DNA of 64,000 bases from Bacillus alkalicellulosilyticus (lineage in GTDB: Bacteria > Bacillota > Bacilli > Bacillales > Bacillaceae_F). Where the stretch lies: contig NZ_KV917381.1 in NCBI RefSeq assembly GCF_002019795.1, positions 2,043,210-2,107,209 on the forward strand, in the 5' to 3' direction. Position 1 is the stretch's first letter. Every line of letters starts with the position of its first letter. The notes under the pieces are model-generated. The model did no database searches. It was not told the DNA's origin and saw only the letters and a program-made list of their open reading frames with translations. This document shows, one piece after another, positions 1 to 9,081 of the stretch. Position numbers and translations under genes: made by a program.

Positions 1-2
1 TT

Positions 3-542
3 CGAAATCTAGAAGGTGACTATAGTTACCGAGAACAAGGAGTCACGATACCAACAGTCGAAGAGATTTTTTCCGCGTTTCCAAACATAAGGATGAACAT
101 TGAAATAAAAGATACAAATCCACCTGATAAAATAGAGTTACTCTGTCAAACGCTTTGGTCCCTGATAGAAAAATATGAACTAGAAGAAAAAGTGTTAATT
201 GCAGCTTTTGACCAAAATATAATTGATACAATGAGTGAAGCATCTAACCACACAGTAGCAGTAAGTGGGGGAAAGCAAGAAGTAACAAAGTTTGTGATTT
301 TTCATAAGCTTTTTTTGAACGGATTATACCGCCCTAAAGTAGATGCGATCCAAGTTCCAACAGAACAAGCTCGAATTGACCTTACAGACTCCTATCTTAT
401 AAAAATGGCAAATAAAAAAGGCTTAGATGTGCATTACTGGACGATTAATGATCGAGAAACAATGGAGTATTTAGTTGAACAAGGGGCTAACGGAATTATA
501 ACGGATAGACCTGATATCTTACTCGAAGTGTTAGGTCGTTAA
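3..542 (+). CDS. Glycerophosphodiester phosphodiesterase, C-terminal part (5' truncated by window)
   Basis: The reading frame is open from the window edge, so only the last ~180 residues are present. The protein resembles the C-terminal half of the GDPD TIM barrel: a VTIPTVEEIF segment, the metal-binding-type strand MNIEIKD, and the late barrel strands VHYWTINDRETM and GANGIITDRPD, all typical of GlpQ/YhdW/YqiK-type enzymes. These hydrolyse glycerophosphodiesters to glycerol-3-phosphate and an alcohol. The catalytic N-terminal HRG motif lies outside the window. A strong hairpin terminator follows. The family call is good; the cellular substrate and location cannot be judged without the N-terminus. 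Confidence 0.85.
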   Translation, partial: RNLEGDYSYREQGVTIPTVEEIFSAFPNIRMNIEIKDTNPPDKIELLCQTLWSLIEKYELEEKVLIAAFDQNIIDTMSEASNHTVAVSGGKQEVTKFVIFHKLFLNGLYRPKVDAIQVPTEQARIDLTDSYLIKMANKKGLDVHYWTINDRETMEYLVEQGANGIITDRPDILLEVLGR

Positions 543-566
543 TTGAAGTTCCTCGTGTATAAAAAA

Positions 567-608
567 AACTTGTCGCTTCCTATTTAAAAAGGAACGACAA
601 GTTTTTTA
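567..608. terminator. Bidirectional rho-independent terminator
   Basis: An inverted repeat (AACTTGTCG ... CGACAAGTT, with inner TTCC/GGAA) is preceded by an A-run and followed by a T-run. It can therefore terminate both the phosphodiesterase gene and the convergent acyl-CoA dehydrogenase gene. Confidence 0.85.
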
Positions 609-609
609 G

Positions 610-1764
610 TTATTGGTCAGTTTTAAGCCCATCAAGGGCGCTTTGAGCAAGCAAGGCAATTGTTGCATCATCCATCGGAGGATTATGAAGTCCTGCACGT
701 ACGTCGCGATAATACCGTTGTAACGGATTTTTAGCGGATAAACTTCGTGCACCAACGATTCTCATTGCCTTATCAACGATTGATATCGCATTGTTCGTCA
801 CCGTATGTTTCACAGCTGCTAATTCTGGTTTAAAGCTTTCTCTGTCAGAGGTGTTTTCCCATTTTTCAGCTACCGAATATAACATGTGACGAGCTTGTTT
901 TAACTCTAGTTCAATTTCGCCAATTAACCGTCTGACGTTTGGCAACTCGCTGATCGTTGTTTGAATGCTATTTGGTTGGTAGCTACTCGCAAAATTTAAA
1001 GCATATGTTCTTGCTGCTTGAGCTATACCTAAGTAGCAAGCAGGAATATGAAGAAGCCAGGCATTTGCTTTCATTTTCCGCTTTGGTCCAATTGTTTCTA
1101 AAAAATATCGTTTGTCAATTTTGACGTTGTCCAACACTAAATCATGGCTTCCAGTAGATTGCATCGCAATACTATCCCACGTTTCATCAATCGAAACACC
1201 TTTGGTCCCTTTATGAATGAGAAAATCTCCAACCTCTTCGCTTCCAGTAATACTCGCAGAGACCAGATAAAAATCTAAAGCAGGAGCCAATGTGGTAAAC
1301 GTCTTTCTCCCATGGATAACCCAATGGTCTTCATGCTCGGTTGCTGTTGTTTCTGGCTTTCCTCCCCTAGTAGGACTTCCAGTTGCTCGTTCAGTTGCCG
1401 CACGGTTCAGCAGAGCTCCATTTTTAACAGCGTTCATAATTTCATGGTAAACGTCTTTTTCCCAGTTGTTATCTTCGCATATATCCAACACACAACCTAA
1501 GTGCCATCCCATTCCTAGCGCTGTAGATCCGCATCCTTGCGCTAGTCGCTCTTGCATCAATAAGAATTCGTATAAAGTCGCACCTTGCCCACCTAATGAT
1601 TGGGGCAACGTTAGTGTCGTATAACCTTGGTTTCGAAGGTCTTTCATATTTTCAAAAGGAAATTGTTGTTGTTGCTCATAATAGAGGGCTCTTTTGCCAA
1701 ACTCATCAGCCATTTTCCCAATTTCTTGTAAGGTATTCCGTTGTTTTTGACTTTTAAGAAACAC
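610..1764 (-). CDS. Acyl-CoA dehydrogenase family protein (YdbM-like)
   Basis: Flavin-dependent acyl-CoA dehydrogenase fold, similar over its full length to B. subtilis YdbM. Recognisable stretches are LTLPQSLGGQGA, NRAATERATGSPTRGG, the FAD-domain motif HGRKTFTTLAPALDFYLV, SHDLVLDNV, and the C-terminal RIVGARSLSAKNPLQRYYRDVRAGLHNPPMDD. The frame is open further upstream to 1830, but those residues are Lys/Phe-rich and unlike the family. I place the start at a GTG at 1764, which follows a GAGGCGG ribosome-binding sequence and gives about 384 residues, the usual length. The gene is convergent with its left neighbour and divergent from asnB. The physiological substrate of YdbM-type proteins is not known. 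Confidence 0.85.
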   Translation of the reverse strand: MFLKSQKQRNTLQEIGKMADEFGKRALYYEQQQQFPFENMKDLRNQGYTTLTLPQSLGGQGATLYEFLLMQERLAQGCGSTALGMGWHLGCVLDICEDNNWEKDVYHEIMNAVKNGALLNRAATERATGSPTRGGKPETTATEHEDHWVIHGRKTFTTLAPALDFYLVSASITGSEEVGDFLIHKGTKGVSIDETWDSIAMQSTGSHDLVLDNVKIDKRYFLETIGPKRKMKANAWLLHIPACYLGIAQAARTYALNFASSYQPNSIQTTISELPNVRRLIGEIELELKQARHMLYSVAEKWENTSDRESFKPELAAVKHTVTNNAISIVDKAMRIVGARSLSAKNPLQRYYRDVRAGLHNPPMDDATIALLAQSALDGLKTDQ

Positions 1765-1858
1765 CACAAACCGCCTCACTTTCTTATAGGAAAGATACCA
1801 TTTTTTATAGAAAAAAAACAAGAAATTCACTCTTGTAAAAAAATAATTGAGACAAATA

Positions 1859-1884
1859 TGAAACTTTTTACAAGAAAGGTCGTC
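1859..1884 (+). promoter_or_regulatory. ECF-sigma-type promoter upstream of asnB
   Basis: TGAAAC, 16 nt, CGTC: an exact match to the extracytoplasmic-function sigma consensus of Bacillus (SigX/SigM/SigW class). It lies about 135 nt before the asnB start and points toward it. Cell-envelope stress control would fit a cell-wall role of AsnB. This is inference from sequence only. Confidence 0.5.
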
Positions 1885-2017
1885 TAATGTGTTGAAAAAA
1901 AATTATCCATAGAAGGATAAAGATGTAATACTTGTCGAATTAAGAAGATTGTCATGATAAAAAACAAATCGACATAGAAAAAATAATTGAGTAAGAGAGC
2001 GAATGGAGGTTTACGTA

Positions 2018-3952
2018 ATGTGTGGGTTTATTACGTATATTAGAGGTCAAAAAAGTGAAGATTGCTTCGATACAAAAAAAATGTTTGTAAATATGACAAA
2101 TATCATCACACACAGAGGACCTGATGATGTTGGATATTATTTTGATGATTACGTTTATTTTGGATTTAGAAGATTAAGTATTATTGATGTTGAACATGGA
2201 AGACAACCGTTAAGTTATGAAAATGAACGCTACTGGATTGTATTTAATGGAGAGGTATACAATTACCGTGAGCTTCAACAAGAGCTAAAAGAGCAAGGGT
2301 TATCCTTTGAAACGAATTCAGACACAGAAGTAATATTAGCTTTATTTAGCCATATAGGTGTAGACGCTTTTCAAAGACTACGAGGAATGTTCTCGTTTGT
2401 CATCTGGGATAAACAAGAGAAAATTACATATGCGGTAAGGGATCCGTTTGGAATCAAACCACTTTATTATTATCAAGAAGAGGAGAATATCTATTTAGCC
2501 TCTGAAAAGAAAAGTATTTTATTAGCCATAGAGAACGATACAGTCAATTGTGAAGCGATTCATCATTATTTAACGTATCAATATGTGCCAGAACCGTTAA
2601 CGATGTCAAATGACATAGTAAAACTACTACCTGGAACATACATGAAAAAAGAACTAGGAAAGCCTATTGAATTGAAACAATATTGGGCAGCTTCATTTAA
2701 ACGTACACCCAATCAAACTTCGAATGTAAATATATTGGATACGTTGCGAGATTCAGTTCAAATTCATATGCGAAGTGATGTCCCAGTAGGAGCGTTTTTA
2801 TCGGGAGGAGTAGATTCAACCTGTATTGTAGCTCTTGCCAAAGAAGTCAATCCGAACATAAAAACTTTTACAGTTGGCTTTGAACGCAATGGCTATAGTG
2901 AGATTGATGTTGCTAAGGAAACTGCTGAAAAACTTCAAGTTGAAAACATTGAATATAAGATTACTCCAGATGAATTTTTACGGGAATTGCCAAAGATTAT
3001 TTGGCACATGGATGACCCGGTTGCGGACCCTGCTTCTATACCTCTTTACTTTGTCGCAAAAGAAGCTAGTAAGCATGTTAAAGTTGTTTTATCTGGAGAA
3101 GGCGCAGATGAATTGTTTGGCGGGTATGGAATATACAAGGAACCGTTATCGTTAAGACCTTTTATGTATATACCTGACCGAACGAAACGAGTATTAAAGG
3201 CACTGGCAAATGTTCTTCCTGAGACGGTGAAAGGAAAGGGTTTTATTGAAAGAGGCTGTACGCAATTAGAAGACAGATACATTGGTAATGCCAAAATCTT
3301 TAATGATATAGATAAAGCGTTGCTATTGCACGAGTACAACACGAATTTTAACTATAGGTTAGTAACAGAAGGATATTATAAGCAATGGAAAGATTACGAT
3401 GATGTCACAAAAATGCAAATGATTGATATCCATACGTGGCTACGTGGTGACATACTTGTCAAAGCAGATCGCATGACAATGGCCCATTCACTTGAACTTC
3501 GTGTTCCTTTTCTTGATAAAGAAGTGTTTGAAGTGGCCTCAAACTTACAATCGCATATGAATGTATCAAAAGCGCAAACTAAAATTGCGCTTCGAAAGGC
3601 GATTCAGTCGATTATCCCTGACCATGTCATTGAACGAAGAAAGTTAGGCTTTCCTGTTCCGATTCGTCACTGGCTTCAAGATGAGTTGTACGATTGGGCA
3701 AGACAACTAATTATTGAAAGTGAAACGGATTACCTTTTTAATAAACATTATATTTTAACGTTATTGGACAATCATCAAAAACTACATTTTGGTGACCAAC
3801 AGAATAAACTAAAAGCAAAAGTAGATTATAGTCGACACCTTTGGACGGTGTTAACGTTTATGCTTTGGCATAAAATATATGTTGAAAACGCATTTGAACC
3901 ATCATTTCTACAAACATCTACTGATACCGTGGAAAAAAGTCCAATCGTATAA
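2018..3952 (+). CDS. asnB: Asparagine synthetase (glutamine-hydrolysing), AsnB type
   Basis: Full-length class II glutamine amidotransferase/asparagine synthetase of 644 residues. It begins Met-Cys-Gly-Phe, so the catalytic Cys2 of the glutaminase domain is intact; this and the GGAGG just upstream decide the start. Glutaminase motifs include NGEVYNYREL and SDTEV. The synthetase domain carries the pyrophosphate loop FLSGGVDST (about residue 265) and LSGEGADELFGGYG. It closely resembles B. subtilis AsnB, which also amidates meso-diaminopimelate of peptidoglycan. It is monocistronic, with a terminator after it. It should not be confused with the two lasso cyclases at 41-45 kb, which share the fold but lack Cys2. 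Confidence 0.92.
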   Translation: MCGFITYIRGQKSEDCFDTKKMFVNMTNIITHRGPDDVGYYFDDYVYFGFRRLSIIDVEHGRQPLSYENERYWIVFNGEVYNYRELQQELKEQGLSFETNSDTEVILALFSHIGVDAFQRLRGMFSFVIWDKQEKITYAVRDPFGIKPLYYYQEEENIYLASEKKSILLAIENDTVNCEAIHHYLTYQYVPEPLTMSNDIVKLLPGTYMKKELGKPIELKQYWAASFKRTPNQTSNVNILDTLRDSVQIHMRSDVPVGAFLSGGVDSTCIVALAKEVNPNIKTFTVGFERNGYSEIDVAKETAEKLQVENIEYKITPDEFLRELPKIIWHMDDPVADPASIPLYFVAKEASKHVKVVLSGEGADELFGGYGIYKEPLSLRPFMYIPDRTKRVLKALANVLPETVKGKGFIERGCTQLEDRYIGNAKIFNDIDKALLLHEYNTNFNYRLVTEGYYKQWKDYDDVTKMQMIDIHTWLRGDILVKADRMTMAHSLELRVPFLDKEVFEVASNLQSHMNVSKAQTKIALRKAIQSIIPDHVIERRKLGFPVPIRHWLQDELYDWARQLIIESETDYLFNKHYILTLLDNHQKLHFGDQQNKLKAKVDYSRHLWTVLTFMLWHKIYVENAFEPSFLQTSTDTVEKSPIV

Positions 3953-3969
3953 TCAAAGCAATTGAATTC

Positions 3970-4017
3970 GAGGCTACTGAAATAGGATGAACAACCTATC
4001 TCAGTAGCCTCTTTCTT
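3970..4017 (+). terminator. Rho-independent terminator after asnB
   Basis: The arms GAGGCTACTGA and TCAGTAGCCTC enclose an inner ATAGG/CCTAT pair, followed by a pyrimidine/T stretch. Confidence 0.85.
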
Positions 4018-4158
4018 TAACATCCTGTTTTTGGTATAGTAGACCGGTACCTTAATAAGGACAAGCGGATGGTAAAAAAATACCATTGTTTTACATCTTG
4101 AATGATTTAGTCGAATTATGGATATATTAGCAAATAGTTCTTATAAATGGAGGATGGT

Positions 4159-4404
4159 ATGGTGGAGTTACAAACGGATATGGTATTTGAAATGACGACT
4201 AAATTTAAAGCAAACTTACCAAATGTGAAGCATTTGCGAGTTGTTAATGTGAGTAAAGGCAGTGTGAGCTTTGTATTAGAAGGGTCCACTGGGCGGGGAG
4301 TTTTCCCGATTGATTTATTTCTTTCATTAATGAGAAACGGCTCTCTTGTGTATACGACTCATCCGATTGAAGATGAAGGTAATACACATGAGGAAACAGC
4401 ATAA
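4159..4404 (+). CDS. Hypothetical protein, 81 aa
   Basis: Small soluble protein, not recognised. The ATG at 4159 is preceded by GGAGG with good spacing; an earlier ATG overlaps that ribosome-binding site. It has no membrane segment. Sequence features are KHLRVVNVSKGSVSFVLEGSTGRGVFPIDLF and an acidic C-terminus. It stands alone between two terminators and is convergent with the YeiH-family gene. Confidence 0.65.
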   Translation: MVELQTDMVFEMTTKFKANLPNVKHLRVVNVSKGSVSFVLEGSTGRGVFPIDLFLSLMRNGSLVYTTHPIEDEGNTHEETA

Positions 4405-4410
4405 ATTTGT

Positions 4411-4441
4411 AAGCGGCTGGAATACATCCATCCGCTTTTTT
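4411..4441 (+). terminator. Rho-independent terminator
   Basis: The stem AAGCGGcTGG / CCAtCCGCTT (one mismatch) is followed by a T-run. It lies between the small gene and the convergent YeiH-family gene. Confidence 0.75.
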
Positions 4442-4487
4442 AAATGGTAAGTAAGGGACTATTCGGGAAAACGACGTTTGTCTTTAT

Positions 4488-5513
4488 TTATAGAATTGCA
4501 AGTGTGAAAATGAACGTATACCCTAAAAAGATAATAAATGCGGTTCCGACCAAACTTGCAAACAAAACTTTTCCCCCTTCTTTTTTTATACTTGCCGACT
4601 GAACCGTCATCCCTAGGCCAGTTAAAGTCATTCCCATTGAAATAAAAAGTGTTGCTCCATTTATGACATGAGGTACAGCAGTAGTAATCACCCCTGATGA
4701 ATGAAGGGCACTCATCATTAAAAAACCAAAAACAAACCATGGAACTGGAATTGCACTAATGGATGTTGTGTTCTTTCTTCTTTTAGGATTAATGAAGTAA
4801 ACGAGCAAAAGAGCAACCGGAATAAGTAATAACACACGACTTAATTTCATCACAATGGCTTTTTCTAAAGACTCATGGCCGGCAGGTGCTGCTGCAGCCA
4901 TGACATGGGCAACTTCATGTAAGGTCGCTCCTGAAAAAATGCCGTACTCAATAGGGTCCCAGATTCCGATAGAGTATAATGACGTATACATGATGGTCAC
5001 AAATGTACCTAACAAAGCAACAACTGATATGGCTATCGCTGAATGGTCAGCTTTTACTTTTAACAACGGCGCTATCGCTACAATTGCTGCAGCCCCGCAA
5101 ATTGATGTGCCGCATGCTGTTAACAGGGCTAGTCTTCTATTGATTCCAACTTTTCTACCAATATAGTAAACTAGCGCCACGGTCAGACTAACATGAATAA
5201 TAGATATGAACATCATTTGGAAGCCGCCAGCGAAAATCTCACCGACATGTAGACGGGCCCCAAGTAATATAACGCCGATTTGAAGACAGCCTTTCGCTAA
5301 TGTTGAAATATAAGGAAGAAGGTCTTTATTGACTCCAATGGTAAAACGCCAAACCACGCCAAGAAATAATGAAACAACTAAGGGTCCAGCGATTGAGAAT
5401 ATTGGAAACTTGGCTAAATGATAGGCCATAATAGTAATCACTATTGTGAGGAAGAAACATTTGAAATAAGGGTAAGTCATTTTTTCAAGTTGTTTTGGAA
5501 TGATTTGATCCAT
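4488..5513 (-). CDS. YeiH family putative sulfate exporter, integral membrane protein
   Basis: Polytopic membrane protein of 341 residues in the UPF0324/YeiH family. Family-like segments are QIGVILLGARL, ALLTACGTSICGAAAIVAIAPLLK and SGATLHEVAHVMAAA. Proteins of this family are annotated as putative sulfate exporters, but the transported ion is poorly established. It is divergent from a LysR regulator at 5636, the arrangement seen for yeiH/yeiE in enterobacteria, so that regulator probably controls it. Confidence 0.85.
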   Translation of the reverse strand: MDQIIPKQLEKMTYPYFKCFFLTIVITIMAYHLAKFPIFSIAGPLVVSLFLGVVWRFTIGVNKDLLPYISTLAKGCLQIGVILLGARLHVGEIFAGGFQMMFISIIHVSLTVALVYYIGRKVGINRRLALLTACGTSICGAAAIVAIAPLLKVKADHSAIAISVVALLGTFVTIMYTSLYSIGIWDPIEYGIFSGATLHEVAHVMAAAAPAGHESLEKAIVMKLSRVLLLIPVALLLVYFINPKRRKNTTSISAIPVPWFVFGFLMMSALHSSGVITTAVPHVINGATLFISMGMTLTGLGMTVQSASIKKEGGKVLFASLVGTAFIIFLGYTFIFTLAIL

Positions 5514-5635
5514 TAGAAAAGCACGTCCTTACGTATGTTTGTGTTGTTTATTACTTTACCTGTCATGTAATCATTAGTAAAATACATATTAATGATTGAT
5601 ACAATTAGTATTATTAATAGTTAGGGGAAGAGAAT

Positions 5636-6505
5636 ATGTATTACGACGCGTTACAGACGTTTATTACAGTCGTTGAACAAAGAAACTTTACAAAAGCTGC
5701 AGAGATTTTATTGTTGTCTCAACCTAGTGTGAGTTTGCATATCAAAAACCTAGAAAAAGAGTTTGATTCACAGCTACTAATTCGAACATCAAAATCATTA
5801 TCGGTTACACCAACAGGGCAAATGCTCTATGAGCGTGCAAAGCAAATCGTTCAGCTGTATGAGCAAACAAAAAAAGAAATCCATGAGTATCATCACTATT
5901 TATACGGTCAATTAAAAATAGGTGCTAGCTTTACGATTGGTGAATATGTACTTCCAGCTATTTTAGCTAAGATACATCAGGATCATCCTGATTTAGAGCT
6001 TGAAGTTACGATAGGTAATACAGAAGAAATCGTTGAACAAGTTCGCCTATTTCAAATCGATGTAGGGTTAATTGAAGGTCAAACCAATGATAAAGAGGTG
6101 CTCGTTACTTCATTTCAAGAAGATAAGCTTGTCGTCGTCGCTCATCCTTCACACCTTTTAGCAAAGGCTAAAGAGCTAATAGTACTTGACCAACAATCAT
6201 GGATTACTAGAGAACGAGGATCTGGGACAAGAGAATTTTTTTACCATGTGCTCCGTTCCAATGGACTTAAAGCAAAGTCAGTAATTACAATCAGTTCTAA
6301 TCAAGGGATCAAGGAAGCGATACTAAATAACATGGGAATCTCTCTTTTATCTGAATCTGTTGTGAAAAGGGAAGTAGAACAAGGAAGCTTGGTTATAATT
6401 GATACCCGAGGAGAACAGTTCTTACGAAAATTTTCTTTTCTTGTTTCTCCAGTCAAACAAACAAATAAAGCCGTCGACATGTTTATCAAACAAATACAAA
6501 AATAA
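5636..6505 (+). CDS. LysR family transcriptional regulator
   Basis: The 289-residue protein has an N-terminal winged helix-turn-helix (ALQTFITVVEQRNFTKAAEILLLSQPSVSLHIKNLE) and a C-terminal co-inducer domain from about residue 90. It resembles the CysL/YeiE subgroup. It is transcribed away from the YeiH-family transporter and probably regulates it from the 120-bp shared intergenic region, where an ATTAAT-flanked dyad (about 5590-5620) could be the binding site. Regulators of this subgroup respond to sulfur or selenium status in some species; the effector here is unknown. Confidence 0.88.
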   Translation: MYYDALQTFITVVEQRNFTKAAEILLLSQPSVSLHIKNLEKEFDSQLLIRTSKSLSVTPTGQMLYERAKQIVQLYEQTKKEIHEYHHYLYGQLKIGASFTIGEYVLPAILAKIHQDHPDLELEVTIGNTEEIVEQVRLFQIDVGLIEGQTNDKEVLVTSFQEDKLVVVAHPSHLLAKAKELIVLDQQSWITRERGSGTREFFYHVLRSNGLKAKSVITISSNQGIKEAILNNMGISLLSESVVKREVEQGSLVIIDTRGEQFLRKFSFLVSPVKQTNKAVDMFIKQIQK

Positions 6506-6515
6506 ATCTGGAAAA

Positions 6516-6543
6516 TTGAAACATTTTTGAAAGTTGTTACGTA
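6516..6543 (+). promoter_or_regulatory. SigW-type promoter of yknWXYZ
   Basis: TGAAAC, 17 nt, CGTAT matches the SigW consensus and sits just upstream of yknW. B. subtilis yknWXYZ is known to belong to the SigW regulon, so family knowledge and sequence agree. Confidence 0.8.
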
Positions 6544-6579
6544 TACCCTTAGTGAATGAATAATGAGGGGGTCTTTTTT

Positions 6580-7263
6580 ATGAGTAACGTTTTAATTGAC
6601 AACGAACAAGAACAAGTAAAACAACATCCTTCCATGTTAGGGATTGTGTGGAGTCCAATTGAGCAATTTGAGAGAATCAAAGAAAAGCCAAAAGTGTTGG
6701 TACCGATGATTATTCTTACGCTAATTTGGGGCATCGCAGGAGCAATGTTATCGTTTGGGATGGATATAAAATGGCTACTTGCCTCCATACCACCAGAGCA
6801 ACATGCTGAATTTGCTCAAATGGAATCCTTTTTACGAATTAGTAGTTTTATAGGTTACTTAATTACGCCCATCGTGGTGATTCTTATTGTTAGTGCGATC
6901 ATGCTTCTTATCTCAAAAGCGACAACAAGCGAAGTTACCTTTAAGCAATTGTTTTCAATGAACGTGTTTATAAGTTTTATTGGAGCGTTATCTTTACTTG
7001 TAAACGGTGGATTAGCTATTCTGCTTGATGTTGACCCTATGATTCCAATTACAAGTGTAGGAAATATGATGCAAGCTGAGGGAGTCGCTGGGGCAATTTT
7101 AAATCAAGTGGAGTTATTTGCAGTTTGGGGTGTGATTTTAACAGCTCTAGGTTTAATAAAAGTGGCTAATTTTCATAGGGTTCTCGCGTGGTCCGTGTCA
7201 ATTATATTTACATTAGTAACTGTTGGCTTTGCTGTAATTGGAGCCCTCCTTGGAGGGATGTAG
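6580..7263 (+). CDS. yknW: Yip1 family membrane protein YknW
   Basis: Multi-pass membrane protein of 227 residues with a Yip1-like domain (about five hydrophobic segments). It is the first gene of an operon in the order yknW-X-Y-Z. The ATG at 6580 is chosen because GAGGGGG lies at the right distance; an in-frame ATG at 6556 precedes that site. In B. subtilis YknW assists assembly of the YknXYZ exporter, which protects against the SdpC killing toxin. The next gene follows after 5 bp. Confidence 0.85.
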   Translation: MSNVLIDNEQEQVKQHPSMLGIVWSPIEQFERIKEKPKVLVPMIILTLIWGIAGAMLSFGMDIKWLLASIPPEQHAEFAQMESFLRISSFIGYLITPIVVILIVSAIMLLISKATTSEVTFKQLFSMNVFISFIGALSLLVNGGLAILLDVDPMIPITSVGNMMQAEGVAGAILNQVELFAVWGVILTALGLIKVANFHRVLAWSVSIIFTLVTVGFAVIGALLGGM

Positions 7264-7268
7264 GTCCG

Positions 7269-8384
7269 ATGAAGAAAAAACTATGGATTGGAGCCGGTGT
7301 GCTAGCACTCCTTATCCTATTTACCTCTGTTACGATTGCTAGAACTGGAACGTCAACTGTTGAAGTACAGGCAAGTAATCCAACGACCATGGAAATGTCA
7401 TCAGAGATTATGATTCCTGGTACAGTCGAAGTAAAAGAGGAAGAGGTTATTTATTATTCCCCTGACAGAGGAAGCGATTATGAGCTTCTTGTTTCAGAAG
7501 GAGACAAGATAAAAGAAGGAACGGACCTGATTCAATATACAAATAGGCAACTAGAGCTTGAAAAAGAACAAACCGCTCTAGCTATTGAATCTGGTTATCT
7601 CCGAATCAATTATATTGAAAAACAAGAAGATGAGCTTAAACAAAAACGAAAAGATTTTGAAAAACAACTAGGTAAAAAAGAAGCCGATAAGGTAATGAAA
7701 CCTGAAGAAGAGCAAATCAGGTTTGAAAAAAGGCAAGCTAATTTAGACCTTCGCCAAACCTTATTACAAAAAGAAGCGCAAGAGCAAAGAGAAGAGGATT
7801 TAGTCATACAAAGTAATACAATAGGAGTCGTTGTGGAAGCGAATGAAAATGTTGATACAACGAGTTCTGAACCAATTTTACACATCGCAAATACTGAACA
7901 ACTTGTCATAAAGGGAAATTTATCGGAGTACGACGCCTTACACATCACAAAAGGATTAAAAGTAATTATTACGACAGATGCGATGTTGGATGAACAATGG
8001 GAAGGGAAGATTGAGGACGTTTCCTTCTTTCCCAAAAAAGCAGAAGCCTTTGAAAGCGGGACAGCGGCCGTTCAATATCCCATAACAGTTGCAGTAACAG
8101 ATGGGGATGTGAGTGTCCTTCGACCAGGTTTGTCGATGATTTTACAATTGGTCACAGAAGAAAAAGACGCGTTAGCTGTGCCAATGTCTGCTGTGTTCCA
8201 AGAAGAGGGAGCTAGTTATGTGTATGTTGTCGAAAAAAACCACGTTCTCAAACAAGAAGTAAAGGTTGGTATCATTCATGGAGAACATATAGAAATCCTT
8301 TCAGGTGTATCAGAGCTGGATTATGTTGTCACTTCTGATATATCTGCTCTGTCGGACGGAATGGAAGTGAGTATCGTTGATTAA
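7269..8384 (+). CDS. yknX: Periplasmic-adaptor/membrane fusion protein YknX
   Basis: A 371-residue membrane fusion protein of the MacA/HlyD type. It has an N-terminal transmembrane anchor (WIGAGVLALLILFTSV), then split lipoyl-like halves around a Lys/Glu-rich coiled coil (about residues 85-180), and a beta-barrel region (ENVDTTSSEPILHIA). The reading frame is open upstream, but ATG 7269 gives the proper signal anchor. It links the YknY/YknZ ABC transporter to the cell exterior. Its end overlaps yknY by 8 bp, indicating translational coupling. Confidence 0.88.
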   Translation: MKKKLWIGAGVLALLILFTSVTIARTGTSTVEVQASNPTTMEMSSEIMIPGTVEVKEEEVIYYSPDRGSDYELLVSEGDKIKEGTDLIQYTNRQLELEKEQTALAIESGYLRINYIEKQEDELKQKRKDFEKQLGKKEADKVMKPEEEQIRFEKRQANLDLRQTLLQKEAQEQREEDLVIQSNTIGVVVEANENVDTTSSEPILHIANTEQLVIKGNLSEYDALHITKGLKVIITTDAMLDEQWEGKIEDVSFFPKKAEAFESGTAAVQYPITVAVTDGDVSVLRPGLSMILQLVTEEKDALAVPMSAVFQEEGASYVYVVEKNHVLKQEVKVGIIHGEHIEILSGVSELDYVVTSDISALSDGMEVSIVD

Positions 8385-9081
8385 TCTAACAGAAATCACA
8401 AAAACGTATCAACTTGGAACACAACTAGTACCTGTTTTAAAAAAAATTAATCTAACGATAGAAGATGGTGATTTCCTCACGATAATGGGACCCTCTGGTT
8501 CGGGTAAATCAACGTTAATGAACATTATTGGTTGTTTAGATAAACCTACATCTGGAATGTTTCTATTAAATGGTCAAGATATCACAAGGTATCAGGATGT
8601 TCAACTTTCAAAAATAAGGAATGAGTCCATTGGATTTGTGTTTCAGCAGTTTCAACTCTTGCCGAGGTTAACCGCGTTAAAAAATGTTGAACTACCAATG
8701 ATTTATGCAGGAGTGAAGAAGAAGGAACGAAGAGAGCGCGCGGTTGAAATGCTGACTAAAGTAGGTTTAGCTGACCGTATTGAACACCTTCCAAATTCTT
8801 TATCGGGTGGGCAAAAACAAAGAGTCGCGATTGCACGCGCGTTGGTGAATGAACCACATATCATTTTAGCCGATGAACCGACAGGAGCTTTGGATACGAA
8901 AACGAGTTCATCTATCATGGAATTGCTAGTAACACTAAATCATGAAGGGACTACCATAGTCGTTGTCACGCATGAACCTGAAGTTGCGGAGTATTCGAAA
9001 AAAACGATAGTCGTTCGTGACGGAGAAATTGTTAATGTGAAGGAACGCAGGAAAGGATCGAATGACAATGAGCGTAACTGA
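8377..9081 (+). CDS. yknY: ABC transporter ATP-binding protein YknY (MacB type)
   Basis: A 234-residue ATPase of the LolD/MacB class with Walker A GPSGSGKST (about residues 36-44), Q-loop VFQQFQLLP, signature LSGGQKQRV, Walker B ILADEPT and the switch His in VVVTHE. It starts with TTG, overlapping the end of yknX. It partners with YknZ. Confidence 0.92.
   Translation: MINLTEITKTYQLGTQLVPVLKKINLTIEDGDFLTIMGPSGSGKSTLMNIIGCLDKPTSGMFLLNGQDITRYQDVQLSKIRNESIGFVFQQFQLLPRLTALKNVELPMIYAGVKKKERRERAVEMLTKVGLADRIEHLPNSLSGGQKQRVAIARALVNEPHIILADEPTGALDTKTSSSIMELLVTLNHEGTTIVVVTHEPEVAEYSKKTIVVRDGEIVNVKERRKGSNDNERN

Noticed and set aside
7610-8035. Leftward 141-residue frame inside yknX
   Set aside because: Shadow of the Lys/Glu-rich coiled coil on the opposite strand; Ser/Cys/Phe-rich and without a ribosome-binding site.
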